Source: Thalassotalea fonticola (lineage in GTDB: Bacteria > Pseudomonadota > Gammaproteobacteria > Enterobacterales > Alteromonadaceae). From it: a stretch of 64,000 nt of DNA. Within the stretch, counting starts at the first letter, position 1. The number at the start of each line of letters is the position of its first letter. The notes below the pieces were generated by a model. It worked only from the letters and a program-made list of their open reading frames with translations, was not told the origin of the DNA and did no database searches. Made by a program: the position numbers and the translations under genes. The stretch spans positions 4,526,001 to 4,590,000 of the forward strand of contig NZ_CP136600.1 in NCBI RefSeq assembly GCF_032911225.1, in the 5' to 3' direction. Below are positions 1 to 9,692 of the stretch, in pieces.

Positions 1-48
1 GTCATTGTATTTTGGCTTTTAGTAACACTTCCTCAAAGTGGCTAAACA

Positions 49-80
49 TTGAGGAGTGAGGTTATCACTTTAATTATAAC
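49..80 (+). promoter_or_regulatory. possible promoter of tRNA-Arg
   Basis: A TTGAGG hexamer at 49-54 precedes TAATTA (71-76) or TATAAC (75-80), and the tRNA begins at 87. The stretch straight after the -10 candidates is GC-rich (GACCGCG), as in stringently controlled stable-RNA promoters. Spacing to TATAAC is long (20), so this is only a candidate. The tRNA could instead be read from an upstream operon outside the window. Confidence 0.3.
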
Positions 81-86
81 GACCGC

Positions 87-163
87 GGACGCGTAGCTCA
101 GCTGGATAGAGTACCTGGCTACGAACCAGGCGGTCGCAGGTTCGACTCCTGCCGCGTCCGCCA
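87..163 (+). tRNA. tRNA-Arg (anticodon ACG)
   Basis: Complete 77-nt cloverleaf. The acceptor strand GGACGCG (87-93) pairs with CGCGTCC near the 3' end, followed by discriminator G and an encoded CCA (161-163). The anticodon stem CCTGG/CCAGG encloses loop CTACGAA, giving anticodon ACG. The T arm is GCAGG-TTCGACT-CCTGC. An ACG anticodon, deaminated to ICG by TadA, reads the CGU/CGC/CGA arginine codons. The gene is the parent of the repeat array that follows: its 3' part is copied eight times downstream. Confidence 0.95.
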
Positions 164-173
164 CATTTACAAT

Positions 174-205
174 AAACCGATCCTGTGATCGGTTTTTTGT
201 TTTTT
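174..205 (+). terminator. rho-independent terminator of tRNA-Arg
   Basis: Stem AAACCGATC (174-182) pairs with GATCGGTTT (187-195) around loop CTGT and runs into a T-rich tail. Near-identical copies follow in each downstream repeat, starting at 293, 412, 531, 650, 769, 888 and 1007, so the array contains eight terminators in series. Confidence 0.85.
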
Positions 206-222
206 GAAATATAAAAATATAA

Positions 223-1095
223 GTACCTGGCGCTAATACAAAGGCCAGGCGGTCGCAGGTTCGACTCCTGCCGCGTCCGCCACATTTACAATAAACCGAT
301 CCTGTGATCGGTTTTTTGTTTTTTGAAATATAAAAATATAAGTACCTAGCGCTAATACAAAGGCCAGGCGGTCGCAGGTTCGACTCCTGCCGCGTCCGCC
401 ACATTTACAATAAACCGATCCTATGATCGGTTTTTTGTTTTTTGAAATATAAAAATATAAGTACCTAGCGCTAATACAAAGGCCAAGCGGTCGCAGGTTC
501 GACTCCTGCCGCGTCCGCCACATTTACAATAAACCGATCCTGTGATCGGTTTTTTGTTTTTTGAAATATAAAAATATAAGTACCTAGCGCTAATACAAAG
601 GCCAGGCGGTCGCAGGTTCGACTCCTGCCGCGTCCGCCACATTTACAATAAACCGATCCTGTGATCGGTTTATTGTTTTTTGAAATATAAAAATATAAGT
701 ACCTAGCGCCAATACAAAGGCCAGGCGGTCGCAGGTTCGACTCCTGCCGCGTCCGCCACATTTACAATAAACCGATCCTGTGATCGGTTTTTTGTTTTTT
801 GAAATATAAAAATATAAGTACCTAGCGCTAATACAAAGGCCAGGCGGTCGCAGGCTCGACTCCTGCCGCGTCCGCCACATTTACAATAAACCGATCCTGT
901 GATCGGTTTTTTGTTTTTTGAAATATAAAAATATAAGTACCTAGCGCTAATACAAAGGCCAGACGGTCGCAGGTTCGACTCCTGCCGCGTCCGCCACATT
1001 TACAATAAACCGATCTTGTGATCGGTTTTTTGTTTTCTGAAATATAAAAATATAAGTACCTGGCGCTAATACAAAGGCCAGGCGGTCGTAGGTTC
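223..1095 (+). repeat. tandem array of 119-bp tRNA-Arg 3'-half units
   Basis: Eight head-to-tail units with an exact 119-bp period start at 223, 342, 461, 580, 699, 818, 937 and 1056; the last is truncated near 1095. Each unit has GTACCTGG or GTACCTAG, a 14-nt replacement of the anticodon loop, the anticodon-stem 3' strand, variable region, whole T arm, acceptor 3' strand and CCA of tRNA-Arg. Then come CACATTTACAATA, the terminator and an A/T-rich spacer. The D arm and acceptor 5' strand are missing, so no unit folds as a tRNA. Only a few substitutions separate units (for example CTATG for CTGTG near 423, CCAAG near 483, GGCTCG near 853). The arrangement recalls the E. coli tyrT distal repeats (rtT RNA), which also carry the tRNA 3' end. 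Confidence 0.95.
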
Positions 1096-1180
1096 TAGTT
1101 TCTATTCCTTCCCCCTCGTTTCTTTTACGTTTCCTTGCTAAAATATTAGTATCTTTCAAATACCTAAGTAATTTTACCGA

Positions 1181-2134
1181 ATGGCAATAAACTGGTTCCC
1201 AGGGCATATGCATAAAGCCCAAAAAGAAATCAAAGAAATTATTAACCAAATTGATGTAGTTATTGAAGTTTGCGATGCACGACTGCCATTTAGCAGTGAA
1301 AACCCAATGATCACTGATATTCGGGGTGATAAGCCGCTTATTAAGATCCTCAATAAAAGTGACTTGGCCGACGCTGAGTTAACTAAAGTATGGATAGATT
1401 ATTTTCATTCGCAGCATAATGTCAAAGCCATTGCATTAACAACGGAAGAGCCAAGTGGCGCTAAAAATATTGCCGCATTAATCCGTAAACTTGCTCCGCA
1501 TAAAAATGAAGACGGAAAGCAAATTAACGCAATGATCATGGGGATCCCTAATGTAGGTAAATCCACATTAATTAACACTCTGGTTGGTAAAACAAAAGCT
1601 AAAGTTGGTAACGAGCCGGCAGTGACTAAAGCTCAACAACGTATTCGTTTAGAAGAGGGCGTGTATTTATATGACACACCAGGCATGTTGTGGCCTAAAA
1701 TTGATAATGAGAATAGCGGCTATCGTCTTGCCGTCTCTGGTGGTATTAAAGATACGGCCTTTGACCATGAAGAAATAGCCTGTTTTGCCGCTGAATATTT
1801 ATTGCAATCTTACCCTGAACTGCTAAAAGAACGTTATAAAATAAGTGAATTGCCTGAACATGAAGTCGAGTTTTTGGAAGAGCTTGGTCGCAAGCGTGGC
1901 GCGGTAAGAAGTGGTGGGCATGTTGACTTTCATAAAGCTTCTGAAATATTAGTGAATGAAATTCGTGATAAAACCTTGGGCAATATAACGTTTGAAACCC
2001 CTTCAATGATAGAAAAAGAAAACGTTTATTTTGCTGAGTTACAAGCTAAAAAAGTAGCTGACCGAGAGGCTAAAAAAGAGGCTCGAGGCCGAGGCCGAAA
2101 AAATAAACCAAAAAAGAAAAAGAGCGGTAAATAA
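1181..2134 (+). CDS. ylqF: ribosome biogenesis GTPase YlqF/RbgA
   Basis: Circularly permuted GTPase that acts in late assembly of the large ribosomal subunit. The permuted motif order is visible: G4 NKSD at residues 58-61 comes before the P-loop GIPNVGKST at 121-129 and the G3 motif DTPGM at 165-169. The N-terminal INWFPGHMHKA segment is typical of the family. The 317-residue length is normal, with a very basic Lys/Arg-rich tail that probably binds rRNA. The ATG lies 86 bp past the end of the tRNA repeat array, and no strong Shine-Dalgarno is seen. The HIT gene follows 23 bp downstream on the same strand, so the two are probably co-transcribed. Confidence 0.93.
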   Translation: MAINWFPGHMHKAQKEIKEIINQIDVVIEVCDARLPFSSENPMITDIRGDKPLIKILNKSDLADAELTKVWIDYFHSQHNVKAIALTTEEPSGAKNIAALIRKLAPHKNEDGKQINAMIMGIPNVGKSTLINTLVGKTKAKVGNEPAVTKAQQRIRLEEGVYLYDTPGMLWPKIDNENSGYRLAVSGGIKDTAFDHEEIACFAAEYLLQSYPELLKERYKISELPEHEVEFLEELGRKRGAVRSGGHVDFHKASEILVNEIRDKTLGNITFETPSMIEKENVYFAELQAKKVADREAKKEARGRGRKNKPKKKKSGK

Positions 2135-2157
2135 CCGAAACAGTATAGGAAAATAAA

Positions 2158-2583
2158 ATGAGTAATGAATTTGTACTACATAGCGATTTACAACGAGATG
2201 GCATTGAAATAGCTAATTTACCATTGTGTACATTACTGCTTTGCAACGATAGTAATTACCCTTGGTTTATTATGGTTCCACGTCGTAGTGATGTTAAAGA
2301 TATTTATCAACTAGAGTGGCAGGACCAACTTCAGTTTCTTAATGAATCAAGTGCCGTATCTGAAATTTTAATGCAGTGCTTTAATGGTGACAAAATGAAC
2401 GTTGCAGCGTTGGGGAATATGACGCCGCAATTACATATTCATCACATTGTTCGCTTTAAAAATGATCCTAGTTGGCCTAAACCTATTTGGGGACAACTGC
2501 CTTTAAAGCCTTATGAAAAAAATGAGCTGGAACAATTGCAGAGAAAACTAGTACCAATGCTCAAAGAAGTGATTGGTAGTTAA
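2158..2583 (+). CDS. HIT-domain protein
   Basis: A 141-residue histidine-triad superfamily protein; members hydrolyse or transfer nucleotides (Ap4A hydrolase/HINT-like). The triad segment QLHIHHIVRF lies at residues 91-100. It keeps the second (nucleophile) and third histidines (H93, H95), but the first position is Gln, so this is a divergent triad. The N-terminal half has the PWFIMVPRR strand and the Leu-rich helix usual for the fold. It begins 23 bp after ylqF with an AGGAAA ribosome site, suggesting a two-gene operon. The substrate cannot be told from sequence. Confidence 0.82.
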   Translation: MSNEFVLHSDLQRDGIEIANLPLCTLLLCNDSNYPWFIMVPRRSDVKDIYQLEWQDQLQFLNESSAVSEILMQCFNGDKMNVAALGNMTPQLHIHHIVRFKNDPSWPKPIWGQLPLKPYEKNELEQLQRKLVPMLKEVIGS

Positions 2584-2599
2584 TCGGCATTAGTTAAAT

Positions 2600-3490
2600 T
2601 TAATTGCTTATGCTTTTTACTTGCTTGTAGAGCTTGGTGTTGGTTGGGGTAGCAATGTTATGTTTTTGCCCTAACCGATAAATAAAACCATTAATAAAAT
2701 CAATTTCTGTCTCTTGCTGCTTTAATACATCTACGCGCATTGATGAGCTATTGTTTGCTGTTTTGTCGATGACATCCACAATGGTACTAATTAAATTATC
2801 GAAGTTAAGAAGCATCCCTTCCTGTTTGGCCACAACAATTAACTCTTTGATAGCATCTGCTATTATATTTCTATAATAGAGTCCTTTTAATTCTCCGTTA
2901 TCCACATTATTAATGGCAGTTAATGCATTAATCGCACAGTTAATTGCTAGCTTTTGCCATTGAAGACTTACAATCTGTTCAGTATATGTAAAGCAAGGTA
3001 CTGAATTTGTTAGAATGTTTATAAGCTCTCGTTCATGTTGCCCATTAGCCTTGCCACTAACTAAACCCATTTGATTTTTACCTATCCCAGTGTGAATAAT
3101 ATGACTAGGAGAAAGCCGCTTCGCCGCCATTGTCGTTAATAAGGCATAAATGGGATTACTACGGCTAAATGTTTTTTGAAGTTGCTCAATTATACCCATG
3201 CCATTATTAGTTAGAACTATTGCACAGTGGCTCTTAATATAAGGGGCTATCTCAGCAATTACCGTACTAACATCATAGGATTTAACGCAGCAAATAATGC
3301 AATCGGCATTCGCTATCTCTTTATTGCTGGCCGGATTAAAATGGTGCTGTGATGATAAGCCATAAATGTTAGTGAAAGAAAATATATCCGTAAATGAAGT
3401 CGCACGTGCCTTTACACTAATATCATGATCGATAAGATAATGAGAAAACAATAACCCCATTGCTCCTCGACCAACGATTAAAATTTTCAA
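2600..3490 (-). CDS. panE: putative 2-dehydropantoate 2-reductase
   Basis: ApbA/PanE-family NADPH-dependent ketopantoate reductase of pantothenate and CoA synthesis. It has a Rossmann motif GRGAMG at residues 7-12 and the catalytic lysine in LQWQKLAINCAINAL (K180). A glutamate in the TEIDFINGF segment (about 262) matches the C-terminal catalytic/binding Glu. Length (296) is normal. The start codon overlaps the stop of the upstream VanZ gene (ATGA), so they form an operon. Family assignment is firm; the exact substrate is less sure because ApbA paralogues exist. Confidence 0.82.
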   Translation of the reverse strand: MKILIVGRGAMGLLFSHYLIDHDISVKARATSFTDIFSFTNIYGLSSQHHFNPASNKEIANADCIICCVKSYDVSTVIAEIAPYIKSHCAIVLTNNGMGIIEQLQKTFSRSNPIYALLTTMAAKRLSPSHIIHTGIGKNQMGLVSGKANGQHERELINILTNSVPCFTYTEQIVSLQWQKLAINCAINALTAINNVDNGELKGLYYRNIIADAIKELIVVAKQEGMLLNFDNLISTIVDVIDKTANNSSSMRVDVLKQQETEIDFINGFIYRLGQKHNIATPTNTKLYKQVKSISN

Positions 3491-3840
3491 GCTTGTTCCT
3501 TTTTCACTTTGTTTTTGTTGGCCATAACAATTAATACGTAACAGAGACAGCCTAATACATCGGCGATGAAGTCAGTAAATTGGCCACTTCTAAATTCTAA
3601 ATATGATTGCCCAAGCTCAGTCAGGGCTGCATAAACGCATAAAGTGAGTATAGTCGGGGTTAAATCAATTTTTATTAATCTATTTACTAACCAGGTCAGT
3701 AATAAAAAGCCGAAGAAATGTCCCGATTTATCAAGTAAATGGTATTGATAAAGAAGTTTAGTAATAAAAGTATAGTTAAGTGCTAATAAGCTAAAGGTTA
3801 TTACGATGAAGAGGTATATACGAAAATTTGATGTATTCAC
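3487..3840 (-). CDS. VanZ-family small membrane protein
   Basis: A 117-residue protein of about four hydrophobic helices, with the VanZ-like signature of a DKSGHFFGFLLLTWL helix and a RSGQFTDFIADVLGC segment near the C-terminus. VanZ-like proteins are inner-membrane proteins of largely unknown function; some confer glycopeptide tolerance. It is the first gene of the operon with panE, overlapping its start by 4 bp. About 165 bp of AT-rich DNA separates it from the divergent yajQ. Function is not predictable beyond the family. Confidence 0.75.
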   Translation of the reverse strand: MNTSNFRIYLFIVITFSLLALNYTFITKLLYQYHLLDKSGHFFGFLLLTWLVNRLIKIDLTPTILTLCVYAALTELGQSYLEFRSGQFTDFIADVLGCLCYVLIVMANKNKVKKEQA

Positions 3841-4006
3841 GACGGCATATTTTTATAAATTTTATCCATGTTAACATGCTTGCCAGCTTAATTAAAAAAA
3901 CTAAAATATTGTTATTTAATTTACACATTCACCCTAGCCCTTAAAAGAGAGCTTTGTTAATCTATAGCTAACTAATTAATAAAAATTATTTTAAAGAGAT
4001 TTAATT

Positions 4007-4489
4007 ATGCCTTCATTAGATATTGTGTCTGAAGTTGATTTAGAAGAAATTCGTAACGCTACTGAAAATGCCAATCGCGAGCTCGGAACTCGTTTCGATT
4101 TTCGCGGTGTAGAAGCATCATTTGAATATAAAAACCCTGATGTGACGGTTAAAGCCGAAGGTGATTTTCAAGTTAAACAAATGCTTGATATGTTACGTGC
4201 ACAATTAGCAAAACGTCAAATTGACTCCAAAGCGATGACTATTGGTGACTTCGTTCACTCAGGTAAAACATACTCGCAAAAAGTGTCATTTAAAGTTGGT
4301 GTTGAACAAGCGGTTGCTAAAAAAGTTGTTAAGCTTATTAAAGACAGTAAATTGAAAGTTCAAGCGTCTATTCAAGGCGAAAAAATTAGAGTTACCGGTA
4401 AAAAACGCGATGAACTTCAAGCTGTAATGAAACTCGTTCGAGAAGCAGAGTTAGAACAATCATTTCAGTTTAATAATTTCAAAGATTAA
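4007..4489 (+). CDS. yajQ: YajQ-family nucleotide/c-di-GMP-binding protein
   Basis: A 160-residue cytosolic protein of the YajQ family (two ferredoxin-like domains), starting [18 protein letters not shown] as is usual. The TRFDFRG segment at about 27-33 and the C-terminal [13 protein letters not shown] are typical. In Xanthomonas a homologue binds cyclic di-GMP and acts as a transcriptional co-factor; others bind nucleotides or tRNA. The start has an AAAGAGA ribosome site. It is monocistronic as far as can be seen, with no clear terminator before the next gene. Confidence 0.92.
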   Translation: MPSLDIVSEVDLEEIRNATENANRELGTRFDFRGVEASFEYKNPDVTVKAEGDFQVKQMLDMLRAQLAKRQIDSKAMTIGDFVHSGKTYSQKVSFKVGVEQAVAKKVVKLIKDSKLKVQASIQGEKIRVTGKKRDELQAVMKLVREAELEQSFQFNNFKD

Positions 4490-4653
4490 CGCTCTAACAG
4501 TAAAACTCAACAGCAATGTTTTGTTATTGGTAACGATATAATTACAAGTTCAATAATTGAAATTATCAATCCCCTCCACAATTCATTGCTTATGCAGATA
4601 ACTTTCATTATTGTTATCTATCACATATCAATAGAAAAAATATAAGAATTAAT

Positions 4654-6000
4654 ATGGCAGCAGCACGTGGTGGGTTTAGCTCACGTTTAGGGTTTATTTT
4701 AGCAGCGGCGGGTTCTGCCGTTGGTTTGGGCAATATTTGGGGATTTCCTACACAAACAGCGAGTAATGGTGGTGCAGCTTTTGTTTTAGTGTATCTCATT
4801 CTAGCTTTCAGCTTGGCTTATCCTGCATTTATGGCTGAGCTATTAATTGGCCGTTATGGTCAAGCGAATGCGGTAACTTCATTACAAAAAATGTCTAGAA
4901 AAGCATGGCAAAAAAAGTTTGCCTTTGTTGTCGGCTTTGGTGGGATTATCTGTGCAGCTTTAATATTAAGCTTTTATGGCATTATTGCCGGATGGATGAT
5001 GTCATACGCAGTTGAACCAATAGCTCGGATGTTTTCCTTACAGCAAACGGCAGATTGGCTTATTACTCAAAGCAATGTGCGCAACCTATTATTTACGACG
5101 CTATTTATGTTTTTAACGGTATTTATTATCCGTAAAGGCGTAGAAGACGGTATCGAAAAATGGTCAAAAAGATTAATGCCATTGTTAATAGGTTTATTAA
5201 TTATTCTCATCGTATATGTCATGACTTTAGATGGCGCCTCAGAAGGTTTGCAAGCCTACTTAAATCCAGATTTAGAGCGTGTTTTTCATCCTGATCTTTT
5301 AGTCAGTGCACTTGGCCAAGCGTTCTTCTCTCTTTCTTTAGGCACCAGTGTAATGGTGATTTATGGCTCTTACATATCTAAAAAAGAAAACTTAATTACT
5401 TTAGGCGCGCAAGTTACCTTAATTGATGTGTCAATTGCATTCCTCGCTGGCTTGTTAATTATTCCTGCTATGTACGTAGCACAGCATCAAGGCGTTGCTA
5501 TATTTGCAGCTGATGGCTCCCTTATCGCTGGGCCAAGTATGGTCTTTACTGTTTTACCAGCATTATTTAATGATATGGGGTTTATGGGCTTATTTGTGGC
5601 TTTTGCATTCTTTGTATTAATGAGTGTTGCAGCACTTACTTCGTCAATTTCGATGCTAGAAGGGCCTGTTTCATATGCGGTTGAACGCCACAATATACAA
5701 CGTGAAAAAGCAACGCCTTTAATCAGCGTTATAATATTCTGTATTAGTGCGATTATTATTTTTAATTTAGATTTCATGCTTGATTTTGTTGCTATGTTGG
5801 CAACGGAATACGGTCAGCCAATTATTGCTATGCTATGTTGTGTTTTTGTCGGTTGGATTTGGCATAGAACAGAAATACTCGAAGAAATAAAACAAGGTAA
5901 TGAGCAAGTTGAACATACTCTATTCTGGAAGATTTGGCCTTGGTATTGCAAGTTTGTTTGTCCAGTGGCAATTGCAACTGTGTTTATTCATTCATTGTAA
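4654..6000 (+). CDS. sodium-dependent NSS/SNF-family transporter
   Basis: A 448-residue LeuT-fold Na+ symporter of the neurotransmitter:sodium symporter family. TM1 has the signature GSAVGLGNIWGFP at about residues 20-32, containing the unwound Na+/substrate-binding stretch. About eleven hydrophobic helices follow, including a conserved-type AFFSLSLGTSVMVIYGSY helix around TM6. Bacterial members carry amino acids such as Trp, Tyr or Leu, but the substrate here is not predictable. No strong Shine-Dalgarno is visible. A strong terminator follows 66 bp after the stop. Confidence 0.9.
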   Translation: MAAARGGFSSRLGFILAAAGSAVGLGNIWGFPTQTASNGGAAFVLVYLILAFSLAYPAFMAELLIGRYGQANAVTSLQKMSRKAWQKKFAFVVGFGGIICAALILSFYGIIAGWMMSYAVEPIARMFSLQQTADWLITQSNVRNLLFTTLFMFLTVFIIRKGVEDGIEKWSKRLMPLLIGLLIILIVYVMTLDGASEGLQAYLNPDLERVFHPDLLVSALGQAFFSLSLGTSVMVIYGSYISKKENLITLGAQVTLIDVSIAFLAGLLIIPAMYVAQHQGVAIFAADGSLIAGPSMVFTVLPALFNDMGFMGLFVAFAFFVLMSVAALTSSISMLEGPVSYAVERHNIQREKATPLISVIIFCISAIIIFNLDFMLDFVAMLATEYGQPIIAMLCCVFVGWIWHRTEILEEIKQGNEQVEHTLFWKIWPWYCKFVCPVAIATVFIHSL

Positions 6001-6065
6001 ATTGTATTATAGATAAATTAAATCAACAGTATCAGGAAGTTTTTACCTAATTTGTATGTGATTTT

Positions 6066-6102
6066 AAGCACTTGATTATTTACTTAATCAAGTGCTTTTT
6101 TA
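6066..6102 (+). terminator. strong rho-independent terminator
   Basis: A perfect 13-bp stem, AAGCACTTGATTA (6066-6078) with its complement at 6085-6097, has a 6-nt loop and runs into a T tract. It ends the transporter transcript. Confidence 0.85.
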
Positions 6103-6361
6103 TTGTAGTAATTGAATTTATTGCGCTTTGTTGTTCATGGTTCACTTTTTAATATCCACAGCACGCTTTATGAGGTCCCCGATGTCGCATTAGCTCTTCG
6201 GGAATGACGGTGTATTTTTTCTATTTCTGTTGATGCCATTTTGATATAGTCAAAAGTGAGTGACTATTCTGCTTTTAGGGGGATATCCATTAGATCTTTT
6301 AATTAGAAAGAAAAAGCTATTTGAATCGAAATTTAATTTGCAGAAAAATAAATAAAAGAAG
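6103..6361. other. intergenic stretch, possible repeat remnant
   Basis: No credible gene is seen between the terminator and tRNA-Trp. Around 6170-6212 the phrase TCCCCGATGTCGCATTAG followed by TCTTCGGGAATGACG forms an imperfect inverted repeat (TCCCCGA / TCGGGA) of the kind dispersed between genes in many Alteromonadales. Its copy number cannot be judged from one window. Confidence 0.3.
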
Positions 6362-6437
6362 TGGCAGGGGTGGAGAGATTCGAACTCCCAACATTCGGAT
6401 TTGGAATCCGACGTTCTGCCATTGGAACTACACCCCT
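6362..6437 (-). tRNA. tRNA-Trp (anticodon CCA)
   Basis: On the minus strand a 76-nt cloverleaf starts AGGGGTG (6437-6431) and pairs with CACCCCT near the 3' end, with encoded GCCA. The anticodon stem TCGGA/TCCGA encloses TTCCAAA, so the anticodon is CCA. The T arm has GTTCGAA. It stands alone between the transporter terminator and the small gene at 6706. Confidence 0.93.
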
Positions 6438-6705
6438 GCAATGGCTTTGCATTATACGTATCGTTTAAACGCTGTAAAGAGAAAGTTTAATAAAAGCGGT
6501 CAACCGATTAATTATTCACCAGCTTTGAATGAAGAAGTTGAACAGGTCTAAAATAAAGGGCTTTTTAAACAGAAGTGAAGAGATATTAAACTCCCCATTA
6601 AAGTTGTAAAAAATATGTTAATAAAAATTTGAAAATAGCTTTTTTACAAACTACTATAAATGCTTAATAATAAAAATTGTCTAATTACTTAAAAGGAGTT
6701 TAAGT

Positions 6706-6885
6706 ATGAATTTTTTTAAATTCATTTCAACCATCACTGGTTTTAAAAAGCAGCCAAGCAATAATAAAGTACAAGTCGATATTAACTATATTCAAACTCA
6801 TGCCGAGCCCGGTAGTTTCTTTGGTCAAACCATGGATTCAAGCGAAACAGAATGCGAACCTGCTGAGCATAATGTAAATAATTAG
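6706..6885 (+). CDS. small protein of 59 residues, unknown
   Basis: A short open frame (ATG to TAG) behind a very good ribosome site, AAAAGGAG at 6691-6698, seven bases before the ATG. The product starts MNFFKFISTITGFKKQ, a short amphipathic or basic N-terminal segment, and continues as a polar, acidic tail ending in EHNVNN with one cysteine at position 50. No domain is recognised. It lies between tRNA-Trp and queA with about 135 bp before queA. The coding claim rests on the ribosome site and codon composition only. Confidence 0.6.
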   Translation: MNFFKFISTITGFKKQPSNNKVQVDINYIQTHAEPGSFFGQTMDSSETECEPAEHNVNN

Positions 6886-7019
6886 TTAAAGACTTATTTA
6901 CTGACATTCAATTTTCATGAAAAGCCAATGTAATAAGCAAGTGTTACACATTTTTCTTGCTATTAATGAGCCTCAGCACTAAAATTACGCGTTTTATTTT
7001 TATCTAACTAGTGCTGAAT

Positions 7020-8060
7020 ATGAAAGTTTCTGACTTTTCCTTTGAATTACCAGACGAGCTCATTGCTCGTTATCCTCAAGCTGAACGTTCAGCCAGCCGA
7101 TTAATGTCGGTTGACGGCCGTACTGGCAATATAGAGCACCACAAATTTAATCAAATTATTGATAAGTTAGAGCCGGGTGATTTGTTGGTTTTCAACAACA
7201 CCAGGGTTATTCCTGCTCGCGTCTATGGCGTTAAATCTACTGGTGGCAAAATTGAAGTGCTGGTCGAGAGAGTATTAGATCAACACCGTGTTTTAGCGCA
7301 TGTAAAAGCAAGCAAATCGCTTAAAGTCGGTAATGAAGTATTGCTTGAAGGTAAAGTGAATGCCACCATGGTTGCTCGCCATGAAGCCTTGTTCGAGTTA
7401 GAGTTTCATGGTGAACAAACGGTATTAGAAGTGTTGGAAGATATTGGTCATATGCCATTACCTCCTTATATAGACCGTCCTGATGAAAATTCAGACCGTG
7501 AACGTTATCAAACAGTATATAATGAAAAGCCAGGTGCAGTAGCTGCACCTACTGCTGGATTGCATTTTGAACATGAATTACTTGAGAATATTAAAGCCAA
7601 AGGGGTGAACCTGGCCTTTGTTACTTTACATGTTGGCGCTGGTACTTTTCAGCCCGTAAAAGTTGATAAAATTGCCGATCATGTCATGCACTCTGAATAT
7701 GTTGAAGTTAGCAGTGACGTAATGAAACAAGTGCAGGCAACCAAGGCTGCAGGAAAGAGGGTTGTTGCTGTTGGAACAACCTCTGTTCGCTCTCTAGAAA
7801 GCGCCGCCCAATATGCTCTTAAAAACGGCAAGCCACTTGGCGAATTTTATGGTGATACAGATATCTTTATTACCCCAGGCTATGAATTTCAACTGATTGA
7901 TGCCTTAATTACTAATTTCCATTTGTCAGAATCAACGTTGTTAATGCTAGTGAGTTCTTTTTCTGGCTATGAGCATATGATGAATGCATATAAAGTAGCA
8001 ATTATTGAAAAATATCGATTCTTCAGTTACGGCGATGCGATGTTTTTAACTAAACAATAA
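7020..8060 (+). CDS. queA: S-adenosylmethionine:tRNA ribosyltransferase-isomerase
   Basis: Transfers and isomerises the ribosyl group of AdoMet onto 7-aminomethyl-7-deazaguanine in tRNA to give epoxyqueuosine. The 346-residue protein starts [20 protein letters not shown], matching the family start, so the ATG at 7020 is preferred over an in-frame GTG at 7011. Family signatures visible are [22 protein letters not shown] and [14 protein letters not shown]. It is followed by tgt, the enzyme acting earlier in queuosine synthesis, as in most gammaproteobacteria. Confidence 0.95.
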   Translation: MKVSDFSFELPDELIARYPQAERSASRLMSVDGRTGNIEHHKFNQIIDKLEPGDLLVFNNTRVIPARVYGVKSTGGKIEVLVERVLDQHRVLAHVKASKSLKVGNEVLLEGKVNATMVARHEALFELEFHGEQTVLEVLEDIGHMPLPPYIDRPDENSDRERYQTVYNEKPGAVAAPTAGLHFEHELLENIKAKGVNLAFVTLHVGAGTFQPVKVDKIADHVMHSEYVEVSSDVMKQVQATKAAGKRVVAVGTTSVRSLESAAQYALKNGKPLGEFYGDTDIFITPGYEFQLIDALITNFHLSESTLLMLVSSFSGYEHMMNAYKVAIIEKYRFFSYGDAMFLTKQ

Positions 8061-8067
8061 GCAAAAT

Positions 8068-8097
8068 ATCAATAATAAGACAATTCTTATTATTGAT
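8068..8097 (+). other. perfect AT-rich hairpin between queA and tgt
   Basis: ATCAATAATAAGA (8068-8080) pairs perfectly with TCTTATTATTGAT (8085-8097) around a CAAT loop. No T tract follows, so it is more likely an mRNA processing or stability element, or a weak attenuator, than a true terminator. Confidence 0.5.
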
Positions 8098-8104
8098 GCC
8101 GTAA

Positions 8105-9289
<1,185 letters not shown>

Positions 9290-9350
9290 AAACAAATATT
9301 TTTGTGATTTTTCAAATTTTTAAACTTTAATTTAGTAGTAAGAGGATTTT

Positions 9351-9683
9351 ATGGACTTTTTAATTAGCAAAGCATACGCAGCAGATGCCCCACAACAAGG
9401 TGGCGGTTTTGAGATGTTGATCATGTTGGGTGTGTTTGGTGTGGTATTTTATTTTATGATTTATCGCCCACAAGCTAAACGTGTTAAAGAGCACAAAAGC
9501 CTAATGGAAGCGATTTCAAAAGGTGATGAAGTTTTAACTCAAGGCGGTATCGTAGGTAAAGTTACCAAAGTATCTGCTGAAAAAGATTTCATCATTGTTA
9601 GTGTTGCTGAAGGTACTGAACTAACAGTACAAAAAGGCGCAATCACTGCTGTTTTACCAAAAGGGACTATGAAGTCTCTATAA
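9351..9683 (+). CDS. yajC: preprotein translocase accessory subunit YajC
   Basis: A 110-residue single-pass inner-membrane protein that associates with SecDF-YidC. The membrane helix is MLIMLGVFGVVFYFMIYRP at about residues 22-40, followed by the basic QAKRVKEHKSLME stretch and the small cytosolic domain with GDEVLTQGGIVGKV. An AAGAGGA ribosome site precedes the ATG. The stop is 9 bp before the secD start, so translation is probably coupled. Confidence 0.95.
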   Translation: MDFLISKAYAADAPQQGGGFEMLIMLGVFGVVFYFMIYRPQAKRVKEHKSLMEAISKGDEVLTQGGIVGKVTKVSAEKDFIIVSVAEGTELTVQKGAITAVLPKGTMKSL

Positions 9684-9692
9684 GGACTTGTT

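Noticed and set aside
126..1095. Array as a CRISPR
   Set aside because: The whole 119-bp unit is repeated with no variable spacers, and it derives from the tRNA.
87..1095. tRNA 3' repeats as att sites of an integrated element
   Set aside because: Units are only 119 bp apart with no integrase or cargo between them, and ylqF follows at once.
42..1249. Overlapping minus-strand open frames across the tRNA-Arg array
   Set aside because: They are translations of tRNA sequence and terminators repeated every 119 bp, with no ribosome sites; well-known false genes.
6250..6551. Open frames over tRNA-Trp on both strands
   Set aside because: They run through the tRNA gene and lack ribosome sites.
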